From: an uncultured Bacteroidales bacterium
Lineage (GTDB): Bacteria; Bacteroidota; Bacteroidia; Bacteroidales; Paludibacteraceae
DNA: 38,749 bases
Direction: 5' to 3'
NCBI GenBank assembly: GCA_902774075.1
Contig: CACYGT010000017.1
Location: forward strand, 1 to 38,749
The translations under genes were made by a program, and so were the position numbers. The first letter of the stretch is position 1. Every line of letters starts with the position of its first letter. The notes beneath the pieces are model-generated. The model saw nothing but the letters and a program-made list of their open reading frames with translations, searched no databases and had not been told where the DNA came from. Below are positions 8,045 through 15,296 of the stretch, in pieces.

Positions 8045-8076
8045 CAAAATTAATACTTTTTTTTCATATATACAAA
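8045..8076 (-). promoter_or_regulatory. promoter with a ~215-nt leader for the 955-aa protein
   Basis: Minus-strand TAATTTTG (8045-8052), 20-nt spacer, TTTG (8073-8076). The gap 7822-8206 holds this promoter, the leader with the terminator hairpin, and the 11-bp repeat at 8139-8171; nothing else was recognised. Confidence 0.7.
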
Positions 8077-8138
8077 TATATTTGCAGAAAAATGCAAATT
8101 ATTTTCAGAATGGAAAATCAAGTTGGCGATAACAGCTT

Positions 8139-8171
8139 AAAACCCTAATAAAAGTCTAATAAAACCCTAAT
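8139..8171. repeat. 11-bp tandem repeat, 3 units
   Basis: Three units of aaaaccctaat (the middle one aaaagtctaat) just downstream of the transporter gene's 3' end. Confidence 0.8.
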
Positions 8172-8206
8172 GCAACTCCGATAGGTTTTTGACGCGCAAG
8201 GTAGAA

Positions 8207-9295
8207 TTACTTTTTGTGGGCGGCGACGAAAAGTTGGACAGAATTAAAGAGATTTTGCCAGATGATATACGCCGCGGCGCCGAGGGCAGAAAGCGGATCG
8301 AGGAAAGTCTGCGCCATCCAGACCCCGAGGGAGGTGTTTTTTTGTCCGAAAGCCTGTCCGGCGGTGATGGAACTTACGCCTGCCATCGTCTTAGGAGCCG
8401 CGGCAGGGTTAATGAGCACATCCTGGTAGTCGCGGCCTTTGCTCGGAGCCGGCAGATAATAGCCGATCAGCTTGCCGAGGCTAAACTGAAGGAGGCAGGC
8501 GAAGAAAGAGCATATTAACAAAGTTAATATATTGGTAATTTGTAATTGGTAATTGGTAATTGTGGTTTCGGTTACTGTGGCTGTGAGGATGGTGATGGAG
8601 CAGACCCAGAGATAGAAAGGAATTTGCGCCAAAGATGGCGGCAAGGCAAATTCCTTGTGATTGGAAATTGGAGATTGGAGATTGGAGATTTTTTCGGAAT
8701 CCCGGAATCCCGGAATCTCGGTATCCCGATAACGGTAAAACATATTAAAACCTGCTCTTACAGCCCACGCCAAGAAGAACGGGCCGAGAAGGAGCGGGGC
8801 GATGCGGCGAAGGATCATCAAAAAGGCCGGCCAGAAACTCATATCTGCTGCGGGATTGATGAGCGGGAAAGTCGCCGGAACAATGATCGCTGTCGCGAAG
8901 TTACTCAGTAGAGTAAAAGACGTGAGATTTTGTATCGAACCTCCCATCTTTCCGGCAATGATAGGCGCTGCTGTCGCGGTCGGCATAATGAAGCACATCA
9001 GCAGTCCTTGCGCAAGAATGGGGTTCGCCGTGAAATGCATCACTCCGGCATAGGTAGCGAACGAGAAAAGCATCTGCGTAGCCAGTACCACCCAATGCCA
9101 TTTATGCAAGCGCAGATCGAGCGGGTTGACCTTGCAGAACGTAAAGAACAGCATAAAGAAGATCCACCAGGGCAAGGTCGGCTTGAGGGGCAGAAAGAGC
9201 TTGTAGCCGACTGCACCGATCAGCATCGAGAGCCACAAAGCATTCGCATCAAACAGACGTTTGATATTTGATATTTGAGATTTGAGATTTGACAT
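8207..9295 (-). CDS. BASS-family (bile acid:sodium symporter-like) membrane transporter
   Basis: A 362-residue polytopic membrane protein. The segment MPTATAAPIIAGKMGG followed by LTSFTLLSNFATAIIVPATFPL is characteristic of PF01758-like transporters, and the late INPAAAPKTMAGVSSITAGQ matches the second half of the inverted repeat. Substrate unknown. Three short-repeat arrays contribute residues: the N-terminus MSNLKSQISNIK, including the ATG itself, comes from the heptamers at 9260-9294; a ~27-residue segment in the middle (YRDTEIPGFRDSE, then ISNLQSPISNHKE) comes from 8694-8736 and 8659-8690; and TNYQLQITNI comes from 8532-8563. All are in frame, probably in connecting loops. Last gene of the gldD operon. 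Confidence 0.8.
   Translation of the reverse strand: MSNLKSQISNIKRLFDANALWLSMLIGAVGYKLFLPLKPTLPWWIFFMLFFTFCKVNPLDLRLHKWHWVVLATQMLFSFATYAGVMHFTANPILAQGLLMCFIMPTATAAPIIAGKMGGSIQNLTSFTLLSNFATAIIVPATFPLINPAADMSFWPAFLMILRRIAPLLLGPFFLAWAVRAGFNMFYRYRDTEIPGFRDSEKISNLQSPISNHKEFALPPSLAQIPFYLWVCSITILTATVTETTITNYQLQITNILTLLICSFFACLLQFSLGKLIGYYLPAPSKGRDYQDVLINPAAAPKTMAGVSSITAGQAFGQKNTSLGVWMAQTFLDPLSALGAAAYIIWQNLFNSVQLFVAAHKK
8532..8563. repeat. 7-bp array (attggta) inside the transporter gene
   Basis: About 4.5 units of attggta with one variant. It encodes TNYQLQITNI on the minus strand; the other strand would carry TAA in every frame. Confidence 0.85.
8659..8690. repeat. 7-bp array (gattgga) inside the transporter gene
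   Basis: About 4.5 units of gattgga (one aattgga). Encodes ISNLQSPISN on the minus strand. It lies 3 bp from the 8-bp array that follows. Confidence 0.85.
8694..8736. repeat. 8-bp array (ggwatcyc) inside the transporter gene
   Basis: Units ggaatccc, ggaatccc, ggaatctc, ggtatccc, gataacgg. Encodes YRDTEIPGFRDSE on the minus strand. Confidence 0.85.
9260..9294. repeat. 7-bp array supplying the transporter start codon
   Basis: Units ttgatat x2, ttgagat x2, ttgacat. The last variant unit reads ATGTCAA on the minus strand and provides the ATG at 9295; the rest encodes SNLKSQISNI. Confidence 0.85.
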
Positions 9296-9302
9296 TTTTT
9301 CG

Positions 9303-10364
9303 TTATGACGGTATACCGGAATCTCGGGACCCCGACCAATTATCTACAATATAATCCATTATCTTAAAGACCTCGTCGACCGTTTCAGCGCGGAGAAGGG
9401 CGATGCGGGTCTGCTTGAAGTCGGCAAGGCCCTTGAAGACCGGCGAGGCCGCAAAATGCCGTCGGGAGTGGACGATGCCCTTTCGCTCGTCACCGCCGCA
9501 CCAGGCGATGGAGGCGAGGACGTGCTCTTTGAGGATGGCGACTTTGTCGGCCATAGACCGCGGTATCTCGGTATCACGGTATCCCGGGATCCCGAGGCCT
9601 GCTTTTATCTCGGCGAAGAGCCAGGGGGCACCGAAAGTCGCGCGACCGATCATAATGGCATCGACGCCGTAGCGGTCAAAGCACTCTTTCGCGCGTTCGG
9701 GCGTACACACGTCCCCGTTTCCTATGATAGGAATACACATGCGCGGGTTGTTCTTGACCTCGCCGATGAGCGTCCAGTCGGCTTCGCCGCGGTACATCTG
9801 GTTGCGCGTGCGGCCGTGGATAGCGAGTTCTTGGATCCCGCAGTCCTGAAGGGCTTCGGCTAAAGCAACAATGAAATATTCCGGCATTCCGGTATCCCGG
9901 TATCCCGGTATCCCGAGGGGATTGATTCTTGGGATCAAATCGGACTCGTCCCAGCCGAGGCGGGTCTTGCAGGTGACGGGCGTATGAACGGCATTAACCA
10001 CCGCGCGGGTGATATCCAGCATCTTAGGCACATCGCGCAGCAGGCCGGCTCCTGCGCCCTTGCCCGCTACTTTCTTGACCGGACAGCCAAAATTGATGTC
10101 AATGAAGTCGGGCTTGGCCTGCTCCACTATCCTTGCCGCCTGAGCCATCGACTCGGGGTCTCGGCCGTAGATCTGGATAGCGACCGGACGTTCTTCGTCG
10201 TGGATGGTGAGCTTGCGGGTCGTAGAAGCGATATCCCGCACGAGGGCATCGGCGTTGACGAACTCCGTATAGACGCGATCGGCACCGTAGCGCTTGCACA
10301 GCGCACGGAAGGCCGGATCGGTCACATCCTCCATCGGGGCGAGATATAAGGGGTAGTTATTCAT
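9303..10364 (-). CDS. dusB: tRNA-dihydrouridine synthase, DusB-like
   Basis: A 353-residue FMN-dependent enzyme that reduces uridine in the tRNA D-loop. Diagnostic motifs: N-terminal LAPMEDVTDPAFR, DINFGCPVKKV with the catalytic Cys at ~94, HGRTRNQMY, and PIIGNGDV followed by MIGRA (FMN/phosphate binding). Its start overlaps the PgpH-like gene by 8 bp. Three 8-bp repeat arrays lie in frame: GIPGYRDTGMP at ~151-161 just after LGWDESD; GIPGYRDTEIPR at ~258-269 between the TIM barrel and the helical C-terminal domain; and GSRDSGIPS at the very C-terminus, directly before the stop. All three fall at loops or ends, so the enzyme may still work. Confidence 0.93.
   Translation of the reverse strand: MNNYPLYLAPMEDVTDPAFRALCKRYGADRVYTEFVNADALVRDIASTTRKLTIHDEERPVAIQIYGRDPESMAQAARIVEQAKPDFIDINFGCPVKKVAGKGAGAGLLRDVPKMLDITRAVVNAVHTPVTCKTRLGWDESDLIPRINPLGIPGYRDTGMPEYFIVALAEALQDCGIQELAIHGRTRNQMYRGEADWTLIGEVKNNPRMCIPIIGNGDVCTPERAKECFDRYGVDAIMIGRATFGAPWLFAEIKAGLGIPGYRDTEIPRSMADKVAILKEHVLASIAWCGGDERKGIVHSRRHFAASPVFKGLADFKQTRIALLRAETVDEVFKIMDYIVDNWSGSRDSGIPS
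9310..9335. repeat. 8-bp array at the dus C-terminus
   Basis: ggtatacc, ggaatctc, gggacccc; encodes GSRDSGIPS immediately before the TAA. Confidence 0.75.
9562..9596. repeat. 8-bp array inside dus
   Basis: ggtatctc, ggtatcac, ggtatccc, gggatccc, gag. Encodes LGIPGYRDTEIPR. Confidence 0.85.
9883..9917. repeat. 8-bp array inside dus
   Basis: ggcattcc followed by three exact ggtatccc units and gag; encodes LGIPGYRDTGMPE. The cleanest array of the 8-bp class. Confidence 0.9.
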
Positions 10365-12258
10365 TCAGCGTCGGATAACTGATGCGATGATGGTTCATAG
10401 CAACGAGGCGGGAGATGAAGACGCGGCGGATATCCTCGACGTCCTTGAAGCTCAGCGGCGTCTCGGCGAACTGTCCGTCGGCGATCTGCGCATCGATCAT
10501 CTGGTTCACAGCCTTGGAGATCGACTCCTCGGTGAAATCGTCGAGGCTGCGCGAGCGCGCTTCGATAGCATCTGCCATCATGAGGATCGCTGCCTCTTTG
10601 GTCGTCGGCTTCGGTCCGGGATAGCGGAAGAGGGCTTCATCCACTTTCTCTTTCGGGTGCGCATTGACGAAGGTGTTGTAGAAATAGCGCACGAGGGTAG
10701 TACCGTGGTGGGTGGTAATGAAGTTCACCACCACTTCCGGCAAGTGGTTGCGACGGGCTATCTTCTCGCCTTCCGTCACATGCGCAATAACGACCTGTGC
10801 TGCATCGCGCGGGTCCATCTTCAGCAGCGGATTCTCCACGCCGGTCTGGTTCTCTACATAGTAGAGCGGATCGGTCATCTTACCGATATCGTGATAGAGA
10901 GCGCCCGTACGTACGAGGAGCGCATTCGCGCCAATCGTCTTGGCCGCCTCGGCTGCGAGGTTAGACACCTGCATCGAGTGCTGGAAGGTACCCGGCGCAC
11001 GCTCGGCAAGGGTGTGCAGTAACTCGGAGTTGATATCCGTCAGTTCGACGAGGGTGATCGACGAGATGAAACGGAACATCTTCTCGAACGCATAAATCAA
11101 GCCGTAACAACCCACCGTGAGCAGCGCGCAGATGAAGAAATAAAGGTACATCCACGGGTCGATAGCCGACCAAGCGCCCGTCTGGGCAAAGGTGATGGCG
11201 GTATAAGCGACCGTCTGCACAAGCAGTATCCACGCGGCGGTCTGCACCAGTTGGGCGCGGCGAGTCATATCACTCAGCGACGAGACAGCCACCTGACCCA
11301 CTACGATCTGGATAAAGAAGAACTCCACCGGTGCAGGCACGACGATCGAAGTAATGAGGATCGTCGTGAAATGCAAGAAGAGAGCCGTACGGGAGTCGAA
11401 GAACACACGCGTCAGTATCGGCACCCAAGCAAAAGGAATCAGATAGACCGTGAGATTAAAACGCAGCGCCAGGCAGGCGAGACCGATGACGATAAACATC
11501 TGCAGCGCAAAGAAGAGTACGGTCGATGTCGAGCGCAGGTATTGAATACGGAAGACGTACAGATAAATGACGAACAGACAGAGGAAGAGCAACACCAGAA
11601 TCGTCTCGCCGAGGATCGAGAGCGTACGCTGTTTGTTACCCAACGACTCATCGTCATAAGCGCGTCGGAACGAAGTAAGAATCTGATAGTTACGTTCGGT
11701 CACTATCTCGCCTCTGTCGATGATCTTCTCGCCTTTCTGCACAAGTCCCATCGTAGGCGAAACAGAAGCCAGCAGTTTGCCTTTCATCTCCTCCGTACGA
11801 ACCGTATCAAGCACCAGATTGAGGGCGCAGTCGTAGCCAAAACGCTTATAAGCGGACTTAGGCGTGTAGATCTCGGACAGGGGATATTTGTTTTGGTTGA
11901 CGGTAATACGCGAATAGCCTTCGGCCTGCAACCACTCCATGTTCTCCAGCGAGATGACCTTAACCTCACGCTGCACACGGGGAACGTACTTAAAGAACGG
12001 TGCGAAGGTCGAGAGTAACTGCTGTTGCTCCTTCGACATCTGTTCTTCGGTCTTGTAGATCGGGAAGTCAAAATCCGCCGTGAGGGCCGAGTATCCCCAA
12101 GGTTTGCCTACCTCAAAATGATAGCGGAAGGCATTGTTGTAGCGCGGAAACATCAGCACGATGACGGCCGCCAGCACAACAAAAATACCAAGACGAAAAA
12201 CGGTTGCACCGTATTTCGAGTTGAAAGTTAAAAGTTTAAAGTTGAAAGGATTTTTCAT
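10357..12258 (-). CDS. PgpH-like 7TM-HD cyclic-di-AMP phosphodiesterase
   Basis: A 633-residue membrane protein with the order of the 7TMR-HD family: one N-terminal membrane segment (~20-40), an extracytoplasmic domain (~45-210), about seven membrane segments (~215-400), and a cytoplasmic HD domain (~415-600). Metal-binding motifs are visible: FQHSMQV (~425), HDIGKM (~453), AHVTEGE, and THHGT. Characterised PgpH homologues hydrolyse c-di-AMP; the same reaction is inferred here. The gene overlaps the fusion gene upstream by 1 nt (TAATG) and dus downstream by 8 bp. Residues 3-14 (NPFNFKLLTFNS) are encoded by a heptamer array (12219-12249) and look like an added N-terminal extension. Confidence 0.88.
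   Translation of the reverse strand: MKNPFNFKLLTFNSKYGATVFRLGIFVVLAAVIVLMFPRYNNAFRYHFEVGKPWGYSALTADFDFPIYKTEEQMSKEQQQLLSTFAPFFKYVPRVQREVKVISLENMEWLQAEGYSRITVNQNKYPLSEIYTPKSAYKRFGYDCALNLVLDTVRTEEMKGKLLASVSPTMGLVQKGEKIIDRGEIVTERNYQILTSFRRAYDDESLGNKQRTLSILGETILVLLFLCLFVIYLYVFRIQYLRSTSTVLFFALQMFIVIGLACLALRFNLTVYLIPFAWVPILTRVFFDSRTALFLHFTTILITSIVVPAPVEFFFIQIVVGQVAVSSLSDMTRRAQLVQTAAWILLVQTVAYTAITFAQTGAWSAIDPWMYLYFFICALLTVGCYGLIYAFEKMFRFISSITLVELTDINSELLHTLAERAPGTFQHSMQVSNLAAEAAKTIGANALLVRTGALYHDIGKMTDPLYYVENQTGVENPLLKMDPRDAAQVVIAHVTEGEKIARRNHLPEVVVNFITTHHGTTLVRYFYNTFVNAHPKEKVDEALFRYPGPKPTTKEAAILMMADAIEARSRSLDDFTEESISKAVNQMIDAQIADGQFAETPLSFKDVEDIRRVFISRLVAMNHHRISYPTLNE
12219..12249. repeat. 7-bp array (gttgaaa) at the pgpH-like N-terminus
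   Basis: gttgaaa, gttaaaa, gtttaaa, gttgaaa, gg. Encodes FNFKLLTFNS. Confidence 0.8.
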
Positions 12259-13403
12259 TATCTTTTGGCTTTAAAAAATTCTTGTATCAGTTCTTTGCAT
12301 TCGTCTTCGAGGACACCCGCTGTGACGGTTGCTTTGGGATGAAAAGCGCGGGGTGCATAGGTAGCATAGCCGCGTTTGGGATCGGGTGCGCCATATACAA
12401 TACGGCTTATCTGCGCCCAGCCGATCGCGCCGGCACACATCACACAAGGCTCCACCGTAACATACAGTGTTGCGTCCGGCAGGTACTTGCCGCCGAGTGT
12501 CTCCGCAGCGGCGGTGATGGCCTGTATCTCCGCGTGTGCGGTGACGTCCGAGAGGGTCTCGGTCAAGTTATGTCCGCGGCCGATGATCTGATTCTGGCTC
12601 ACGATGACGCAGCCGATAGGGATCTCGTCGGCCGCGAGGGCCTTGCGGGCCTCGAGAAGGGCGAGGGACATAAATTTCTCGTCGGTATCATTAGATACCG
12701 GTATCTCGGTATCTCGACAAAAGAGCGCTAAGTCCTCCGGCTTTTCTTCGAAATGGTTGCCGATGACGACGATGTCGGCGCCGGCGGCATAGGCGGCGTT
12801 CATCGCTTCCGGCGTACGGATTCCACCGCCGACGATCAGAGGCACCGAAGTCTTCGCACGCACCGCTTGGATGATCTCTGGCGAGACGGGATTGATTGCT
12901 CCCGATCCGGCTTCGAGATAGATAAGTTGTTTACCCATCATCTCTGCCGCAATACAAGTATCTACAATCGTATCGATGTCCGTCTGCGGGATAGGCTGCG
13001 TATCTGTCACCCGCATCGTCGAAGTCTCTACGCCGCCATCAATCAGAATATAGGCTGTTGGGACGAAATCCACCTTCGCTTCCCGAATTGCTCGTGCAGA
13101 CTTAATCTGCTGACCTACAAGGTATTCCGGGTTTCTGCCGGACAACAAAGAGAGGTACAGAACGGCATCTACCTCGGGCGTAAATTGGGACGAATTTCCT
13201 GGGAAAAGGATGATAGGTATTTGAGATTTGAGATTTGAGATTTGAGATTTGAGATTTCGTACAAACTCTGTCGGGTCACCGCCGGTAGAACCGCCGACGA
13301 AGATATAGTCGGGAAAGCAGGACTCCGAGATAGGCAGACGCGAGAGTTCGGCCTTTTCAGGGTCTAACAATAATGCCAAACTATGTTTCTTCTTTATTTC
13401 CAT
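12258..13403 (-). CDS. fusion of GGGP-synthase-like enzyme with tRNA adenosine deaminase TadA
   Basis: A 381-residue single frame with two enzymes. Residues 1-228 are a geranylgeranylglyceryl/heptaprenylglyceryl phosphate synthase (PcrB-like TIM barrel): ALLLDPEKA, FVGGSTGG, FPGNSSQ, YLEAGSGA, VGGGIRTPE. Residues ~241-381 are a complete TadA, which makes inosine at the wobble position of tRNA-Arg(ACG): zinc ligands H290 (HAE, catalytic E292), C320 and C323 (PCVMC). The linker (~229-240, CRDTEIPVSNDT) is encoded by an 8-bp repeat array, and a 7-bp array adds NLKSQISNLKSQI at ~50-62 inside the barrel. The two proteins are normally separate, and their functions (lipid, tRNA) are unrelated. Overlaps gldD by 10 bp and the pgpH-like gene by 1. 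Confidence 0.9.
   Translation of the reverse strand: MEIKKKHSLALLLDPEKAELSRLPISESCFPDYIFVGGSTGGDPTEFVRNLKSQISNLKSQIPIILFPGNSSQFTPEVDAVLYLSLLSGRNPEYLVGQQIKSARAIREAKVDFVPTAYILIDGGVETSTMRVTDTQPIPQTDIDTIVDTCIAAEMMGKQLIYLEAGSGAINPVSPEIIQAVRAKTSVPLIVGGGIRTPEAMNAAYAAGADIVVIGNHFEEKPEDLALFCRDTEIPVSNDTDEKFMSLALLEARKALAADEIPIGCVIVSQNQIIGRGHNLTETLSDVTAHAEIQAITAAAETLGGKYLPDATLYVTVEPCVMCAGAIGWAQISRIVYGAPDPKRGYATYAPRAFHPKATVTAGVLEDECKELIQEFFKAKR
12684..12717. repeat. 8-bp array forming the GGGPS-TadA linker
   Basis: ggtatcat, tagatacc, ggtatctc, ggtatctc, gac. Encodes CRDTEIPVSNDT exactly at the boundary of the two enzymes. Confidence 0.85.
13216..13257. repeat. 7-bp array (ttgagat) inside the GGGPS domain
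   Basis: About six units of ttgagat. Encodes RNLKSQISNLKSQI between the second and third strands of the barrel. Confidence 0.9.
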
Positions 13404-13960
13404 TTAAAACTCTCCACCATACGGCGGACATCTTTTCGCAGATATTCATAAACGGGCGCGAGGGAGTCGGCATTCGGCGGGCAGTTACAATAGACCGAAG
13501 CACGGAAGAAATGGCGTGTCGAATCGGTCACAAAGAACTGGCAGGACGAAGCCGTATTGCCCTCTAAATCAAACAGTACGCCATACACCTGCGCCTCGGG
13601 GTGCATAAACTCCTGCTCCGGTATTGCGCTGGCAAAAGAAGCGTTGCGATACACGAACTCCAGAGCATCATTGGTCAGTTCGCGCAAGTTATGCCTGACC
13701 GGTTTGTACGAACAGTGGATCGTAGCGTCCAGCGACGGGTAATAGAGGTTGATCCAGAACGGCTCGTCATTACGGGGCTGCACCTCGGCATTACGCGAGA
13801 GATCAAAGGTGTACGGATAACGCGGGAACTGCGTCTCAAAAGCCGTATAGGCCGTGTCCGGCGTCGTGATACGGTAATAGCCGTAGGGCTTGGGCGAAGA
13901 CACCCTGCCGCACGATGCCATCAAGAGGCACACACATACTATTTGAACGATTTTCCGCAT
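13394..13960 (-). CDS. gldD: GldD, gliding-motility/type IX secretion lipoprotein
   Basis: A 188-residue lipoprotein: signal peptide MRKIVQIVCVCLLMASC with the lipobox Cys at 17, then PKPYGYYRITTP and YPYTFDLSRNAEV, the conserved GldD opening, and a C-terminal FRASVYCNCPPNADSLAPV segment. I chose the ATG at 13960 because the open frame continues upstream only through the heptamer repeat and AT-rich DNA. GldD is required for gliding and for type IX secretion in Flavobacterium; in Bacteroidales its presence goes with T9SS, which suits the tagged secreted proteins in this window. First gene of the minus-strand operon. Confidence 0.9.
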   Translation of the reverse strand: MRKIVQIVCVCLLMASCGRVSSPKPYGYYRITTPDTAYTAFETQFPRYPYTFDLSRNAEVQPRNDEPFWINLYYPSLDATIHCSYKPVRHNLRELTNDALEFVYRNASFASAIPEQEFMHPEAQVYGVLFDLEGNTASSCQFFVTDSTRHFFRASVYCNCPPNADSLAPVYEYLRKDVRRMVESFKWK

Positions 13961-13968
13961 TTTCGGTA

Positions 13969-13976
13969 CAAAAGTA
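13969..13976 (-). promoter_or_regulatory. -7 box of the gldD operon
   Basis: Minus-strand TACTTTTG ending 9 nt before the gldD ATG, implying a very short or absent leader. The region where the -33 TTG should lie is occupied by the heptamer array 13983-14014. Confidence 0.55.
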
Positions 13977-13982
13977 GTAATA

Positions 13983-14014
13983 AAAGTTGAAAGTTGAAAG
14001 TTGAAAGTTGAAAG
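13983..14014. repeat. 7-bp array (aaagttg) in the gldD promoter
   Basis: 4.6 perfect units of aaagttg in the divergent gldD/manC gap, abutting the gldD -7 box. Confidence 0.9.
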
Positions 14015-14068
14015 ATACGCTATTTTTTGCCAAAAAGAACATTTTTTTAAAAGAAAATGCGCGCGCGC

Positions 14069-14099
14069 TTGCACATATAAAAATTATTTTGTATCTTTG
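14069..14099 (+). promoter_or_regulatory. promoter of the manC-glycogen-clp run
   Basis: TTG (14069-14071), 20-nt spacer, TATCTTTG (14092-14099); the manC ATG is 19 nt after the box. No other good match was seen on this strand until 24488, so it may drive the whole run to trxA. Confidence 0.75.
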
Positions 14100-14117
14100 C
14101 ACCCAAATCTTTAAAAC

Positions 14118-15266
14118 ATGGCTAAAAACAATAATTATTGCGTGATTATGGCGGGCGGCGTAGGAAGCCGTTTCTGGCCGTTCAGTAGGGTCGATAAACC
14201 GAAGCAGTTCCTGGATTTCTTTGGCACAGGACGCAGTTTGCTGCAGATGACCGTAGACCGTTTTCGTCCGCTGGTCCCCATCGAAAACATGTTCATTGTG
14301 ACCAACGTAGCGTATAAGCAGACGATCATCCAGCAGATCCCGGATTTCTCGGAAGGTAACATCCTCTGTGAGCCGGCGCGTCGTAACACGGCGCCTTGTA
14401 TCGCTTATGCGACCGCGCATATCCGTGCCTTGTGCCTCAAGCGGGCAGGTCTGACAGCCAAGAACCAAGACTGGACGCGACCGGAGATGCAAGCGAATAT
14501 CGTCGTAGCGGCGAGCGACCATTTGATCTTGGAAGAAGAGAAGTTCCGCGACACGATCCAGAAAGCGTTCGACTTTGTGAGCACGCATACCGATATCTGC
14601 ACGCTCGGAATGAGCCCGACCAGACCGGAGACGGGATACGGGTATATCCAATTCGTCCGAGACGAATCGGATAAGTTGAAAGATTTAGGCATCTATCCCG
14701 TCAAGACCTTTACGGAGAAACCGAACCTGGAGATGGCGAAAGTGTTCCTCGAGAGCGGCGATTTCCTCTGGAACTCGGGAATATTCATCTGGAACCTGCA
14801 AACCATCAGCGAGGCCTTCCGATACCTCTTGCCGGAAGTGGCAGACCGTTTCCGCGAAGGCGAGCTGCTGATGGGTACGGCGCAAGAGGAGGATTTCATC
14901 GAGCAGATCTTCCCAAAATGTCCGAACATCTCCATTGACTACGGCATCATGGAGAAGGCAGACAACGTGTACGTTATCCCGTCGAGTTTCGGCTGGAGCG
15001 ACCTCGGTACATGGGGCAGTCTGTATGAGTTGAGCGAAAAAGACGAGGCGCAGAACGTAAGTCTGCACAGCGACGCGCTCTTCTATGAGGCGAACGGCAA
15101 CGTGGTGACGCTCGAGCCGGGTAAGTTAGCCGTCGTGCAAGGCGTAGACGACATGATCATCGCCGAGCAGAAAGGCGTGCTACTCGTCTGCAAGAAGGCG
15201 GAGGAGCAGCGCATCAAGCAGTTCGTAGCCGACGCACAAGAGAAATTTCAAGGGAAATTTAACTAA
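14118..15266 (+). CDS. manC: mannose-1-phosphate guanylyltransferase
   Basis: A 382-residue nucleotidyltransferase making GDP-mannose from mannose-1-phosphate and GTP. The N-terminal signature GGVGSRFWPFSRVDKPKQF holds the G-rich loop and the catalytic Arg/Lys. ASDHLI (metal site) and FTEKP (sugar binding) follow, then LWNSGIFIW. Length matches the single-domain form without the phosphomannose isomerase half. GDP-mannose and its fucose derivatives feed surface glycan and protein O-glycosylation in Bacteroidales. 30 nt separate it from the debranching-enzyme gene, so co-transcription is likely. Confidence 0.93.
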   Translation: MAKNNNYCVIMAGGVGSRFWPFSRVDKPKQFLDFFGTGRSLLQMTVDRFRPLVPIENMFIVTNVAYKQTIIQQIPDFSEGNILCEPARRNTAPCIAYATAHIRALCLKRAGLTAKNQDWTRPEMQANIVVAASDHLILEEEKFRDTIQKAFDFVSTHTDICTLGMSPTRPETGYGYIQFVRDESDKLKDLGIYPVKTFTEKPNLEMAKVFLESGDFLWNSGIFIWNLQTISEAFRYLLPEVADRFREGELLMGTAQEEDFIEQIFPKCPNISIDYGIMEKADNVYVIPSSFGWSDLGTWGSLYELSEKDEAQNVSLHSDALFYEANGNVVTLEPGKLAVVQGVDDMIIAEQKGVLLVCKKAEEQRIKQFVADAQEKFQGKFN

Positions 15267-15296
15267 TAAAACATTTACTTAATATTAAATCACATC

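Noticed and set aside
8045-8206. Riboswitch for the 955-aa protein leader
   Set aside because: The aptamer-like part matches no class I know; only the terminator hairpin and short ORF are supported.
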